From Candidatus Poribacteria bacterium (lineage in GTDB: Bacteria > Poribacteria > WGA-4E > WGA-3G): a stretch of 64,000 nucleotides of DNA. Under the pieces are notes generated by a model. That model worked only from the letters and a program-made list of their open reading frames with translations, ran no database searches and was not told where the DNA came from. Below are positions 51,443-60,245 of this stretch, one piece after another. Every line of letters starts with the position of its first letter. Position 1 is the first letter of the stretch. The stretch covers positions 111,442-175,441 of the forward strand of contig VXPE01000041.1 in the NCBI GenBank assembly GCA_009839745.1. Reading direction: 5' to 3'. The position numbers and the translations under genes were made by a program.

Positions 51443-51745
51443 ATGGATCAAATAACAGGTTTGCTTGTTCCGTTCATCGCGATGGGTGCTATTATGTATT
51501 TTTTGTTGTGGCGTCCGGAACAAGCCAAACGCAAAAAACATCAGAATATGCTGGAGAATCTGACCAAAGGCGATGAAATCGTAACGAATGGCGGATTGCA
51601 CGGCAAAATTCTTGGACTTAGCAACGATAAGAACATTATTCTCATCAGCGTTGGAGAAATGAATAGCCAAGAGGTAAAGGTTCAAATTTCACGGAGTGCT
51701 GTCGCCTTTCTCAAAAAAGGTGGCGAACTCGTCGAAGGCGAATAG
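51443..51745 (+). CDS. yajC: Preprotein translocase accessory subunit YajC
   Basis: 100 residues from the ATG at 51443 with AGGAG upstream. A single N-terminal membrane helix (GLLVPFIAMGAIMYFLLW), then RPEQAKRKKHQNMLENLTKGDEIVTNGGLHGKIL, the family signature. It is part of the SecDF-YajC complex that assists protein export. secD and secF, usually next, are not here; a restriction-modification pair follows instead, which suggests an insertion at this site. Confidence 0.95.
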   Translation: MDQITGLLVPFIAMGAIMYFLLWRPEQAKRKKHQNMLENLTKGDEIVTNGGLHGKILGLSNDKNIILISVGEMNSQEVKVQISRSAVAFLKKGGELVEGE

Positions 51746-51753
51746 TGTTATCT

Positions 51754-51782
51754 TGTAGGCGCGGTTTGAAACCGCGCCTACA
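51754..51782. repeat. Long perfect hairpin after yajC
   Basis: TGTAGGCGCGGTTT pairs with AAACCGCGCCTACA around a minimal loop, starting nine bases after the yajC stop. Related to the GGTGCGGTT hairpin at 24113-24133. There is no T-run, so it is not a standard terminator, though it may protect the yajC transcript end. Confidence 0.65.
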
Positions 51783-51825
51783 GAAATACGACTTTCACCC
51801 ACAAGTTCAGAAAGGTAGTATTAAT

Positions 51826-52899
51826 ATGACAAATCGACAAATAATTTTCAAGGTCCTTGACGAAAATCAGAAAAATGGGTTATTGACAGGCAATTGCGAA
51901 GATATCTTGGCTGAAATCCCCGATGAGAGTATTGATTGTGTTATTACTTCACCTCCGTACTGGCAAATGAGAAAATATAGCACAAATGGGAAAAATCCTG
52001 ATTCGATAATTGGCGAAGAAAAAACACCTGAAGAATATGTGCAAAGACTGGCTGGAATCTTCCGCCAGATAAAGAGGGCATTAAAACTGGATGGTTCAGT
52101 ATGGTTAAATCTTGGGGATAAATACCATAACAAAAATCTGATGGGAATGCCTTGGCGAGTTGCGATCGCCATGCAGGACGATGGATGGATCCTTAGGAAT
52201 GACGTTATATGGCATCAAATGAAAGGCACACAAAGTGTGAAGGATAGACTTAGAGACGTTCATGAACATCTCTTTCACTTTGTCAAAAGCAAAAAGTATT
52301 ATTACGACGCTGATGCTATCAGGATTAAACCGAAAAAACTTCCAAAAATCAATGGTAAAGAAATCATCTCTGCTACAGGAGTCAGCGGAAAAAAATACCG
52401 TAGACAGATTCTTGAGTCTAAGGAATTAAATGAACAAGAGCGAGCAGCAGCGATTAAAACACTTGATCAGACATTAAAAAAAATAAAGGCAGGCGAGTTA
52501 GTTGATTTTAGAATGACGATCAGAGGCGCGCAACGGACTTATCATAGTGATAATTTAGAGGTCAGCGGACGCGCCAAAGAATTAAAAACAAAAGGCTTCT
52601 ATATTATGACAAGCAAATCTAAAGGATATTTACCCTCTGATATTTGGAATATTGTCCCAGAGGATGAATGGAGAAAAGATGTCCATTATGCTGTATTTCC
52701 GACTGAGTTATTGGATCTTCCGATCAAAGCAACCAGTCGAATCGGCAGCATTATCCTTGACCCCTTTATGGGAACAGGAACCACGTTAGTGGCTGCCAAT
52801 CAACTTAACAGACAGGGACTCGGAATTGAGTTAAGCGAAGAATATATAGAGATCGCCAGAAATCGGTTAAATCCCGCTCAATCGCGTTTGGACATTTAA
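51826..52899 (+). CDS. DNA methyltransferase of a restriction-modification system (N4-cytosine or N6-adenine type)
   Basis: 357 residues from MTNRQIIFKVL (51826; AAAGGTAG upstream). The catalytic motif TSPPYW near the N-terminus and the SAM-binding motif DPFMGTGTTLVAANQL near the C-terminus give the beta-class order. SPPY is typical of N4-cytosine enzymes, but some N6-adenine enzymes share it. The central 150 residues (AWR- and Lys-rich) probably form the target-recognition domain. Codon use is AT-rich relative to neighbours, consistent with horizontal transfer. The gene converges with and overlaps the restriction gene by 33 bases. Confidence 0.9.
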   Translation: MTNRQIIFKVLDENQKNGLLTGNCEDILAEIPDESIDCVITSPPYWQMRKYSTNGKNPDSIIGEEKTPEEYVQRLAGIFRQIKRALKLDGSVWLNLGDKYHNKNLMGMPWRVAIAMQDDGWILRNDVIWHQMKGTQSVKDRLRDVHEHLFHFVKSKKYYYDADAIRIKPKKLPKINGKEIISATGVSGKKYRRQILESKELNEQERAAAIKTLDQTLKKIKAGELVDFRMTIRGAQRTYHSDNLEVSGRAKELKTKGFYIMTSKSKGYLPSDIWNIVPEDEWRKDVHYAVFPTELLDLPIKATSRIGSIILDPFMGTGTTLVAANQLNRQGLGIELSEEYIEIARNRLNPAQSRLDI

Positions 52900-53739
52900 G
52901 CGCTTGTTAATATTGTTCTCAAATTCACTGATGGTGGGAAATTCATCTTCATGAGCTCCACCTAATATTTTCCGAACACCCTCTATATTTGTGCTCATTC
53001 GCTTGTCAAATTCTAATCGCCACGCTTTTAAATTTTTATCCCATACCATCTGAAATGTACAAAAATGGATAGGATCATTGTCCCTCGCCTCATGTAAGTC
53101 CTGAGTATTAGTAGTAGACTGAATATAATTCAGTCCGACATCTTGAAGGACAAACATTATTTTCTTGCCCCAGCTTTCAATCACCATTCCCTTTTTATAC
53201 ACCTGCTGCATCATCGTTTTGGTAAACTCATTTGCCCAATTGATTCCATATTTATAGGTTTCCTTCTGAAAATGCCCGGTCTCTTTAAAGTCTATAACCG
53301 CCGGCCAAGGTGTTCCAGTTGTACCAGCCGCTTGAAATTCAACACATAGAAAATCCTCTATTTCCTCTCCTTTCATTTTGGCAGCAACAAAATCAATGCT
53401 CCCTGCTACCCCACAAGATACTTCAGATGTCCACTTTATCTGATACTTATCTGGCAAATCGCCAAAGTATAATTCCTGAATCTTATTGTAGACGATTGGC
53501 ACTTCAAAACGATGGGGACATATAATAACAGGTGTTACCTTTTCGAGAAAGTTACCTTTGTAACCAACCGTACAAACTCCAATTTTAATTTCAGGTTGAC
53601 TTTTTCGAGGCTTTTTACATTCATTATCTAAGAAGGGACATAACTGTTTGTCCCGTGTCTCTTGTGCAACTGAGTCTTTGATGATAAAAGGATAACCAAA
53701 TATTTCCGTTGGATGCCGAGTAAATTGAGGTTCTTTCAT
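52867..53739 (-). CDS. NotI-like type II restriction endonuclease
   Basis: About 290 residues from MKEPQFTRHPTEIFGYPF (53739); a start nine codons upstream is possible. NotI-family features: the GYPF opening, CPFLDNECKK, IGVCTVGYKG and IICPHRF supply four Cys for the iron site. The nuclease core has SIDFVAA...CVEFQA, an Asp-x17-Glu-x-Gln PD-(D/E)XK variant as in NotI. It would cut unmethylated DNA; NotI itself recognises an 8-base GC-rich site, but specificity here is unknown. It converges tail-to-tail with the methyltransferase and overlaps it, forming a compact unit. Confidence 0.83.
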   Translation of the reverse strand: MKEPQFTRHPTEIFGYPFIIKDSVAQETRDKQLCPFLDNECKKPRKSQPEIKIGVCTVGYKGNFLEKVTPVIICPHRFEVPIVYNKIQELYFGDLPDKYQIKWTSEVSCGVAGSIDFVAAKMKGEEIEDFLCVEFQAAGTTGTPWPAVIDFKETGHFQKETYKYGINWANEFTKTMMQQVYKKGMVIESWGKKIMFVLQDVGLNYIQSTTNTQDLHEARDNDPIHFCTFQMVWDKNLKAWRLEFDKRMSTNIEGVRKILGGAHEDEFPTISEFENNINKRLNVQTRLSGI

Positions 53740-53828
53740 GACATTTTCCGCCCTTAAGAAAGTCAATCATCAGAGATACATATAGTTTTTCAAGTTGTCT
53801 CTTCGGTTTGTGCCAAACTATGATCCTA

Positions 53829-54539
53829 TCACCCTTTCCGATACAAATTTGGCTGTACCCATAACTGGTAACCAACGCCTTCGGAAGTCAATGATACAAT
53901 ATTATCCTGTTCTGGCACCACTAACACATCGTTGTGATACAATCGCACGCGTACCGTCTCTACGGTGCGCGTGACATCGAAAGTAGCAACGCCATCCATA
54001 TCTCGGAACCTGTGCAGACAGATTGTCTCCTCACCCGTATGCATCATATACATGCCCCTTGCATTTACATCTGCCGATCCCGATAGGGTATTTTCCCATA
54101 TTCTGAGGTGCGTCTCCCCTTCGTCGGCTGTCTCCCCTGCCTCTAAAATAATTGCAGCGGATTCGGCGTATGATGGGACTTTGCAAACTGCGATTTCTAT
54201 TCCCGCTTCGCCTGCGAGAACCTCATAAGTGGTATGATGTGGAATATGTGCTATACACGCCTCACCGTGAAAAACGTCTGGACGCTCACCTAAAACCCCG
54301 TATGCTTTGTTCCCGTTATGTCCGACCAGCAAGGTGCACTGTCCACCTAACGCAATCAAGGCGACTTCCGTATCATCAGAATGGTCAAAAAAGGTAGCTT
54401 CAGGGGTGAGATTCAGAATTCCGAAATGGAGTTTGGTGATGCCTATTTCGCCGGGCGTTACAATTTCAGTGTAGCCCTCGGTAGGTTTTTTAATTTTACC
54501 TTGCGGTTCGGTCAGGTGTGTTGGGTAAATAACGTTCAT
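53829..54539 (-). CDS. IolB/KduI-like isomerase family protein with repeat-encoded N-terminus
   Basis: 236 residues. The core (TEVALIALGGQCTLLVG, GERPDVFHGEACIAHIPHHTTYEVLAGEAGIEIAVCKVPS) resembles 5-deoxy-glucuronate isomerase, a cupin enzyme of inositol degradation. The metal ligands of the C-terminal cupin are less obvious, so function is tentative. The start ATG is that of a family A repeat: MNVIYPTHLTEPQGKIK leads directly into the core with no alternative start for over 150 codons. This is the clearest case of a repeat providing both start codon and N-terminal peptide. Confidence 0.72.
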   Translation of the reverse strand: MNVIYPTHLTEPQGKIKKPTEGYTEIVTPGEIGITKLHFGILNLTPEATFFDHSDDTEVALIALGGQCTLLVGHNGNKAYGVLGERPDVFHGEACIAHIPHHTTYEVLAGEAGIEIAVCKVPSYAESAAIILEAGETADEGETHLRIWENTLSGSADVNARGMYMMHTGEETICLHRFRDMDGVATFDVTRTVETVRVRLYHNDVLVVPEQDNIVSLTSEGVGYQLWVQPNLYRKG

Positions 54540-54570
54540 TTCCGTATATCCAGGGGAAATGCCAAGCCAA
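54488..54570 (-). repeat. Family A repeat forming the 5' end of the IolB-like gene
   Basis: Minus strand: GGATATACGGAAATGAACG, TTATTTACCCAACACACCTG, ACCGAACCGCAAGGTAAAAT, TAAAAAA. The ATG in the repeat is in frame with the gene. Confidence 0.82.
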
Positions 54571-54583
54571 CCCCCCCACTTCG

Positions 54584-55183
54584 TTAAGGTAAATCAAAAA
54601 GGCGTTCAACGAGGCTCGCTAATGGAAGTCCAACGACATTAAAATAGCATCCCTCAATGCGTCGAACGAACGCCGCGCCCCGTCCTTGGATGCCATACGC
54701 CCCCGCTTTATCCGATGTTTCCCCGCTCGCGATATAGGTGGCTATCTCGGTCCTATGCAACTCCCGAAAGTAAACCTGTGTTGTTTCCGCCCAGACGCTC
54801 TCGCGTCCTGTCACCGCGTCCACTAAGGCTACACCTGTAACAACCTCATGGCGTGTGCCACTCAGGTGTGTCAACATCTCGAACGCCTCTGTATCGTCGG
54901 TCGGCTTACCGAGCAGTCTCCCCTCCAACGATACCAAAGTATCCGCACCGATAATTACGGCTTCATTAAAGTGCTGTGCAACATCTACTGCCTTCAGCAA
55001 GGCGAGTTTCTGTGTTACTTCGCTCGCAGGGGTATTCAAATGTACGTTGGGAGGGGGTTCCACAATATCACTGGGACGCACTTCAAACGTTATGCCAATC
55101 TGGGATAATAAAGCAGAACGACGAGGTGACGCAGATGCAAGAACCAATCGCGGGATTTTAAAAGTAGATTCGCGCGTTTGCAT
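54584..55183 (-). CDS. maf: Maf family nucleoside triphosphate pyrophosphatase
   Basis: 199 residues. It hydrolyses non-canonical or excess nucleoside triphosphates (dTTP, UTP, m7GTP in related proteins) to monophosphates. Signatures: LVLASASPRRSALLSQIGI at the N-terminus, VIIGADTLVSLEGRLLGKP with the catalytic Asp, and SDKAGAYGIQGRGAAFV with GCYFNVVGLPL. The length is normal. Its start lies one base after the stop of the upstream small gene, so they are coupled. Confidence 0.95.
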   Translation of the reverse strand: MQTRESTFKIPRLVLASASPRRSALLSQIGITFEVRPSDIVEPPPNVHLNTPASEVTQKLALLKAVDVAQHFNEAVIIGADTLVSLEGRLLGKPTDDTEAFEMLTHLSGTRHEVVTGVALVDAVTGRESVWAETTQVYFRELHRTEIATYIASGETSDKAGAYGIQGRGAAFVRRIEGCYFNVVGLPLASLVERLFDLP

Positions 55184-55184
55184 G

Positions 55185-55493
55185 CTACTTCAGGTAGTAT
55201 AACCGTTTACCTTGTTCCGTGCGGATTTGCAATAAATCTACCTCGACCAGCTCTTGCAACGCGTTCCTAAGACCCCGCTTAGAAAACCGGATATTCTTAA
55301 GACGCTGGTCGGACTCTGGCACACGAAACCATCCCGGTTCTTCACCAGAACAATATTCCTTTTTCATAACCCCTAACACACTATACAAACGCAAAGTTTT
55401 CGGAGGTAACCCGACAAGGGGATTAATTTTGGCAAAGGATTGAAGTGATCCATTCCGCATTGCTTCAGTCCATAAAGAAACAGAATTACTCAT
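55185..55493 (-). CDS. Small protein, possible winged-helix regulator
   Basis: 102 residues from MSNSVSLWTEAMRNG (55493). An in-frame TTG at 55565 lies in a truncated family A repeat and would add 24 residues starting TEPQGIIK. The basic middle region (FSKRGLRNALQELVEVDLLQIRTEQGKRLYYLK) reads as helix-turn-helix plus a beta wing, with an Arg/Lys-rich end, like MarR- or ArsR-type wings, but the match is weak. It is coupled to maf. Regulatory function is inferred only. Confidence 0.55.
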   Translation of the reverse strand: MSNSVSLWTEAMRNGSLQSFAKINPLVGLPPKTLRLYSVLGVMKKEYCSGEEPGWFRVPESDQRLKNIRFSKRGLRNALQELVEVDLLQIRTEQGKRLYYLK

Positions 55494-55534
55494 GTTTTGA
55501 GTAACGTATCTATTTACGAACTGGTTACAAAAAA

Positions 55535-55572
55535 AAATTTTAATTATACCTTGCGGTTCGGTCAAGTAGTAT
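55535..55572 (-). repeat. Truncated family A repeat
   Basis: Minus strand TTGACCGAACCGCAAGGTAT, AATTAAAATT, the conserved tail only. It reads LTEPQGIIK in frame with the downstream small gene. Confidence 0.7.
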
Positions 55573-55656
55573 GTTATCTTCTAAATTATAGTTGCATTTG
55601 ACAAATTCAGGGCATCGTGATAAACTCTATCAAATTTCATAGAGGACCGTGCAATA

Positions 55657-57609
55657 TTGCTTCCCGTAAACGAAAATCGTCTCTCAGGACGTGCCTTCCT
55701 GCTCGGCACTTGCTTCGTTATCGCTATATGTTGCATCGTCTCCTATGCTGAATTAGTAATTACCTACATCCAAATCGGGTTTCTGCAACTGCCACCCGCG
55801 GTTATCGGGCTTTTCTTCTTCCTGGTATTAGGGAACCGGTTGCTTGAAAGACTGAACAATCGATTTGGGTTGTCGCCGCGCGAATTGATGTGTATCTACT
55901 GCATGATGCTCGTGGCATCCATGATCTCATCGCGGGGTGTCATGGAAAAGCTCATTCCTGCCCTCATCGCCGTCAACTACTTCACCAATGAAACCAACAG
56001 CTGGGATACCCTCTTTTTCCCACATATCAAACCCTGGCTCATCCCTTTTTCACCTGAACAAAAAGGACAAGCCCCTATCGCTATCAGTTTCTATGAGGGC
56101 ATACAGATAGGCGACAGCATTCCGTGGCGCGCATGGGTAGAGCCGTTATGCGTCTGGGGTGTGCTTGTCTTTTTAGTGTTCACGGCGTTTCTCTGCTTAG
56201 CAGCAATCCTCCGGAAACAGTGGATTGAAAACGAGAAACTCACATTTCCGTTGGTCTCATTACCGCTGGAGTTCGTCCACGAGGGACGCGGCTTTCTTCG
56301 GAACAGGCTGATGTGGTTAGGGTTCGCGGTGCCTACGCTCATCTTTACGCTGAACGGACTTCATGAAATCTGGCCCCAAATCCCGAACTTACCGCTAAGA
56401 TACATACTCAACCAATACTTCACAGAACGCCCCTTCAATGCTATGGTGTACACTCCCATCTTTCTGTCCTTCGCGGCGGTAGGATTCTTTTATCTGCTCC
56501 CGACCCAACTCCTTTTCAGTCTATGGTTCTTTTTTTTACTCACGCGGTTCCAAGATGTTGTCGCTGCGATGTTTGGTTGGCGGGTAAGCACCATGCCCCT
56601 CTACCCAACCCGACTCTATATAGGTTACCAAGTCGCTGGTGCCTACATTGTACTTGTAATTTCGTTCATCTATATGGGGTTTCCACACTTTCGACAGGTG
56701 TTTCGGCGCGCCTTTACCGCAACCAAAACAGATGACACATCGGAACTTTTACCCTACCGCACGGCAGTTTGGGGACTCATTATCAGTTTGATCCTCGCGA
56801 TAGGGTGGTGTTACACGGCAGGACTGAATTTAGGCTTCGCGGCGTTTGAGATATTGGTTTATATATGCATTGTTGCCGTGGTAATGGCACGTAGCACAGC
56901 GGAAGGTGGTCTGCTTATGACGGAAACATCGTTTCGTCCACTGGATCTTTATCAACTTATCTCAACCAAAGCTGCCCTGGGGGCGCAGAGTCTCACGGTG
57001 TTGTCATTCCTCGATGCAATCTTCACGCGCGATCAGCGCGGCCTCATCCTCACTGGTTTCTTAGACGGCTTAAAAATTAGGGATCGGGTTGGAATGTCCT
57101 ATCGTTCGTTGGTAGGGGTATTCGTGTTGGGGAGTACACTCGCATTTCTGTGTGCAGCAGCCATCCATCTGTGGCTCCCGTATACGCACGGTGCCAATTA
57201 CATGTATAGCTACACCTATCGCGGCAATCCGCTCTGGGCATTTCAAGACAACGTCGCAGCGATGGAAGGATTAGGGGCAGACCTCCGCACAACTGGCGGA
57301 TTCTTTTTTGGCATTGGGGCGTTGGTGACAACAGGCTTAGTCCTCTTGAGGATGCTATATTGGTGGTGGCCCCTCCATCCGCTCGGATATGCCCTATCGG
57401 CTTCGTGGACCCTGATTGTGTTCTGGTTTCCCGTCTTTATCGCGTGGAGCATTAAAACGCCACTCCTCCGTTACAGCGGCATCCGGCAATATCAACGGCT
57501 CCGCCCCTTCTTTTTAGGCATGGTCTTCGGAGAATTTAGCATGGCGGTTCTCTGGACGCTCATCAGTTGGGGCGCGAATGTGCCTGCCCCGTTCTTTCCG
57601 TGGCCCTAA
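55657..57609 (+). CDS. Large polytopic membrane protein, DUF6785/OPT-like
   Basis: 650 residues starting at TTG (55657) with GAGG upstream. About 14 hydrophobic helices. GLSPRELMCIYCMMLVASMISSRGVMEKLIPAL and the later MARSTAEGGLLMTETSFRPLD are typical of a family seen in Planctomycetes and Poribacteria, related to oligopeptide transporters (OPT). No solute-binding partner is adjacent. Transport is likely; the substrate is unknown. Confidence 0.72.
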   Translation: MLPVNENRLSGRAFLLGTCFVIAICCIVSYAELVITYIQIGFLQLPPAVIGLFFFLVLGNRLLERLNNRFGLSPRELMCIYCMMLVASMISSRGVMEKLIPALIAVNYFTNETNSWDTLFFPHIKPWLIPFSPEQKGQAPIAISFYEGIQIGDSIPWRAWVEPLCVWGVLVFLVFTAFLCLAAILRKQWIENEKLTFPLVSLPLEFVHEGRGFLRNRLMWLGFAVPTLIFTLNGLHEIWPQIPNLPLRYILNQYFTERPFNAMVYTPIFLSFAAVGFFYLLPTQLLFSLWFFFLLTRFQDVVAAMFGWRVSTMPLYPTRLYIGYQVAGAYIVLVISFIYMGFPHFRQVFRRAFTATKTDDTSELLPYRTAVWGLIISLILAIGWCYTAGLNLGFAAFEILVYICIVAVVMARSTAEGGLLMTETSFRPLDLYQLISTKAALGAQSLTVLSFLDAIFTRDQRGLILTGFLDGLKIRDRVGMSYRSLVGVFVLGSTLAFLCAAAIHLWLPYTHGANYMYSYTYRGNPLWAFQDNVAAMEGLGADLRTTGGFFFGIGALVTTGLVLLRMLYWWWPLHPLGYALSASWTLIVFWFPVFIAWSIKTPLLRYSGIRQYQRLRPFFLGMVFGEFSMAVLWTLISWGANVPAPFFPWP

Positions 57610-57610
57610 A

Positions 57611-58717
57611 TTAAAGAGTTCGATTGCGTGCCGTGACCTCCCATGTCCCGCGACAATACCCATCGGCATCCACGACATAGTAAAAAGGATGTAGTGCCAC
57701 ACACGGACAGATATGCGTCGGACAGACGTAAATTTCTTGTCCGATATGTATCGGTGTGCTGTCAGGCACGTTAATCGCCCAATGCTCCTCGTGCTGTTTG
57801 CCCACCTCAGCACCGTCAACATTCAAAACGATTCCACGCACACCGTCAGGGTCGGCGGCGATGGCTTTATGTCCCAAATCAAGCGTAATTCTACGAGGCG
57901 TAGGAATACTAATCACACGGCTCAGGAGCAGTGCTGCGGGGGCAAAACCGAGATCGGGAAAATGCGTGGTGTAACCGTGATCATGAAAAACGAAAGTGCC
58001 GGGGGACGCCTCCACACCGGGTGTCTTCGCATAGATAGGGAAAGTCGGTGTGCCCCCCATCACAATTAAAGGCACGTCAAGCCCTTTGGAAACGAGCCTA
58101 TCTTTCATCTCTTCTACCTGTGCCAGGCTTTTGTCACAGGATGCCTTCCGATCAGCAACATCTTCATCGTGAATATGTCCATCATAGACGTGTAAACCCC
58201 AGGGTTGTAATCCGTCTACCGCTTCAATCTGTGCGTAGACATCCACAGCGGCATCACCAAGCGGTATCCCTGTGCGGTTCATTCCTACATCCAGGTCCAG
58301 CATGACCTTGACATTCAAACCGAGTCTCGCCGCCGCCGATGCGAGCGCTGTCACGGATTCCTCATGATCGACGATGACCTTGAAATCAGCATCTGGATAC
58401 TTCAGCTGCAGCGAAACAAAACGGTTGACGTTGGGTCCCACCATCTGATATGCAATCAGAATATCCTCTATGCCATTCTGCGCCAACATTTCTGCTTCCC
58501 GCAACGTCGCGCATTTGTGTTTGAGAATACCGGCTTCTCGTTCCATCGCGATAATCTCTGCGGTTTTATGCGTTTTCGCATGCGGTCTGAGTTTCGAGAC
58601 ATCGCCGCCGACGGTCGCAATCGCATGTTCAATGTTATATTGAACGTGTGGGAGATAGACAACCAGCGATGGACTCGGTATCGTTTCAGCGTTCTGGATA
58701 CGGTATTTTTTATCCAC
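57611..58717 (-). CDS. D-threonine aldolase/D-serine dehydratase-like PLP enzyme
   Basis: 368 residues. Alanine-racemase-type N-terminal barrel with the PLP lysine in LRPHAKTHKT (Lys48), VMLDLDVGMNRTGI and GLHVYDGHIHD, followed by the C-terminal beta domain with the metal ligands CPTHICPCVALHPFYYVVD, typical of divalent-metal-dependent D-threonine aldolases. It would split a beta-hydroxy-D-amino acid into glycine and an aldehyde, or deaminate it. It converges with the OPT-like gene, with no gap. Confidence 0.9.
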   Translation of the reverse strand: MDKKYRIQNAETIPSPSLVVYLPHVQYNIEHAIATVGGDVSKLRPHAKTHKTAEIIAMEREAGILKHKCATLREAEMLAQNGIEDILIAYQMVGPNVNRFVSLQLKYPDADFKVIVDHEESVTALASAAARLGLNVKVMLDLDVGMNRTGIPLGDAAVDVYAQIEAVDGLQPWGLHVYDGHIHDEDVADRKASCDKSLAQVEEMKDRLVSKGLDVPLIVMGGTPTFPIYAKTPGVEASPGTFVFHDHGYTTHFPDLGFAPAALLLSRVISIPTPRRITLDLGHKAIAADPDGVRGIVLNVDGAEVGKQHEEHWAINVPDSTPIHIGQEIYVCPTHICPCVALHPFYYVVDADGYCRGTWEVTARNRTL

Positions 58718-58768
58718 GGTTTTACCTCTTTCCGAAACTTCTGTCGGTACACATTCCTATTTTTTGCT

Positions 58769-60190
58769 TTAAGTCAACGTTGCGGTTCGCAAGATAACCC
58801 GATCTTCTGTCCACTTATCGCGATACCACGTGCACGCTTCAAAGGTATCGTTAATCGCATTCATGCGCTGCTGTAAGAGAATTCGAAATTGATCTCGAAA
58901 GTGGGTCGATAGCGGTTCGTCAATCAGATTCCGGGTTTGGAACGGATCAGCCACATTATCAAAGAGTTTCTCACTTCGATCTGGACGGTGGATAGCATAG
59001 GTATATCGCTTTGTTCGGAGGGCGCGCCACTCATAACCGTCCTCCCACTTGGCAGTACATCCCATGCCTTGCATGAACGCCGCATCCGGTTCATTAGCGG
59101 GTCGGTTAAATGCAGCGTCGCTGCGATCCGTCCCCTCAACAGCCTCTGGAATCGGCAGATCCATCATTGACAGCAGCGTCGGCATGATGTCCGGTGTGTT
59201 CAGGCATGCATCTGAGACATACCCCTTCGGAATTTGTCCCTGCCACCGAACAAGGAACGGGACACGCACGGCTTCTTCATAAAAGATGTTCTTCGCACGG
59301 CGCCCCTGGGCCCCGAACATCTCGCCGTGATCGGAAGTGAACACAAAAATTGTATCGTCTCGCAATCCGAGATCATCAACGGCTCGCAACAACCGCCCGA
59401 TATTCCGATCCAGATTCGCAGTCATGGCGTAATAGACACGCATCCACTCAGGAAGCGCAGCACGCTCAGCGGGAGACATAATAGCCCACGTATCGCCGTA
59501 AGGGTCATTTTCATCGCGATAGTTTGGTGGTAACGGGAAATCAACATCCCGGAACATCTCATAATCGGCGGCTGGGACGTTGTCCTGTGTCCACGGGTCG
59601 TGGGGTGTCCCGATTGAGAGGAAAAGCGCGAACGGATCATCGCTCGTTGACACCCGTTGCAGGTAATCGATTGCCATATCCGTTTGACCATCGGGTTCAT
59701 AACCGGGTATCACGATCTTTTCAGGTGAGTTCGCGTGATAATATGTGTCAAAATATAAATGATGAAAATTGTATGCCGACCATTCACCATCGAAACCGAG
59801 CCGATGTCGTCCCGGCGGAATGTAAGAATTCTTGGGGTCGCTATGTCTCCCCAATTGATTTGCCCACAGATGCCATTTCCCGATGTAGCTTGTCTGGTAA
59901 CCATTGCGATGTAAAGCATGACCGAAACAGTCATGATTTGGGTTCATACGGAGCTCATTGATCGCCATACCCGTGCTACTGGCGTATTTGCCGGTGAAGA
60001 GCGAGGCGCGATACGGAGCACACATCGGGCTACCGGAGACAGTGTTGCAGAAATTCGCACCCTCTGTGGAAAATTTATCTATATTGGGGGTGCGCGCGCG
60101 GACATCACCCGCATAACCACACGACTGGTAGCGGAGTTGATCGGCGAAAACATAGATTAGGTTCGGTCGCTGAGTTGTTGAATGAGACAT
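58769..60190 (-). CDS. Type I sulfatase
   Basis: 473 residues, no signal peptide visible. It hydrolyses sulfate esters, probably of polysaccharides or aromatic compounds. Features: PNLIYVFADQLR (metal ligands Asp17, Gln18), the formylglycine motif CAPYR (Cys57, Arg61) in PMCAPYRASLFTGKYAS, GKWHLW, DDTIFVFTSDHGEMFG with Asp and His, and a C-terminal Lys region. Cys57 needs conversion to formylglycine by a maturase not encoded here. Its ATG abuts a duplicated family A tail. Confidence 0.95.
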   Translation of the reverse strand: MSHSTTQRPNLIYVFADQLRYQSCGYAGDVRARTPNIDKFSTEGANFCNTVSGSPMCAPYRASLFTGKYASSTGMAINELRMNPNHDCFGHALHRNGYQTSYIGKWHLWANQLGRHSDPKNSYIPPGRHRLGFDGEWSAYNFHHLYFDTYYHANSPEKIVIPGYEPDGQTDMAIDYLQRVSTSDDPFALFLSIGTPHDPWTQDNVPAADYEMFRDVDFPLPPNYRDENDPYGDTWAIMSPAERAALPEWMRVYYAMTANLDRNIGRLLRAVDDLGLRDDTIFVFTSDHGEMFGAQGRRAKNIFYEEAVRVPFLVRWQGQIPKGYVSDACLNTPDIMPTLLSMMDLPIPEAVEGTDRSDAAFNRPANEPDAAFMQGMGCTAKWEDGYEWRALRTKRYTYAIHRPDRSEKLFDNVADPFQTRNLIDEPLSTHFRDQFRILLQQRMNAINDTFEACTWYRDKWTEDRVILRTATLT

Positions 60191-60245
60191 TTTTTAATTA
60201 TACCTTGCAGTTTTTTAATTTTACCTTGCGGAGAACAATATGCGT
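60191..60245 (-). repeat. Family A repeat tail, tandemly duplicated, upstream of the sulfatase gene
   Basis: Minus strand: TCTCCGCAAGGTAAAATTAA, AAAACTGCAAGGTATAATTA, AAAA then ATG. Two copies of the AAGG tail stand in series, as before rsmD and in ruvC. Confidence 0.78.
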
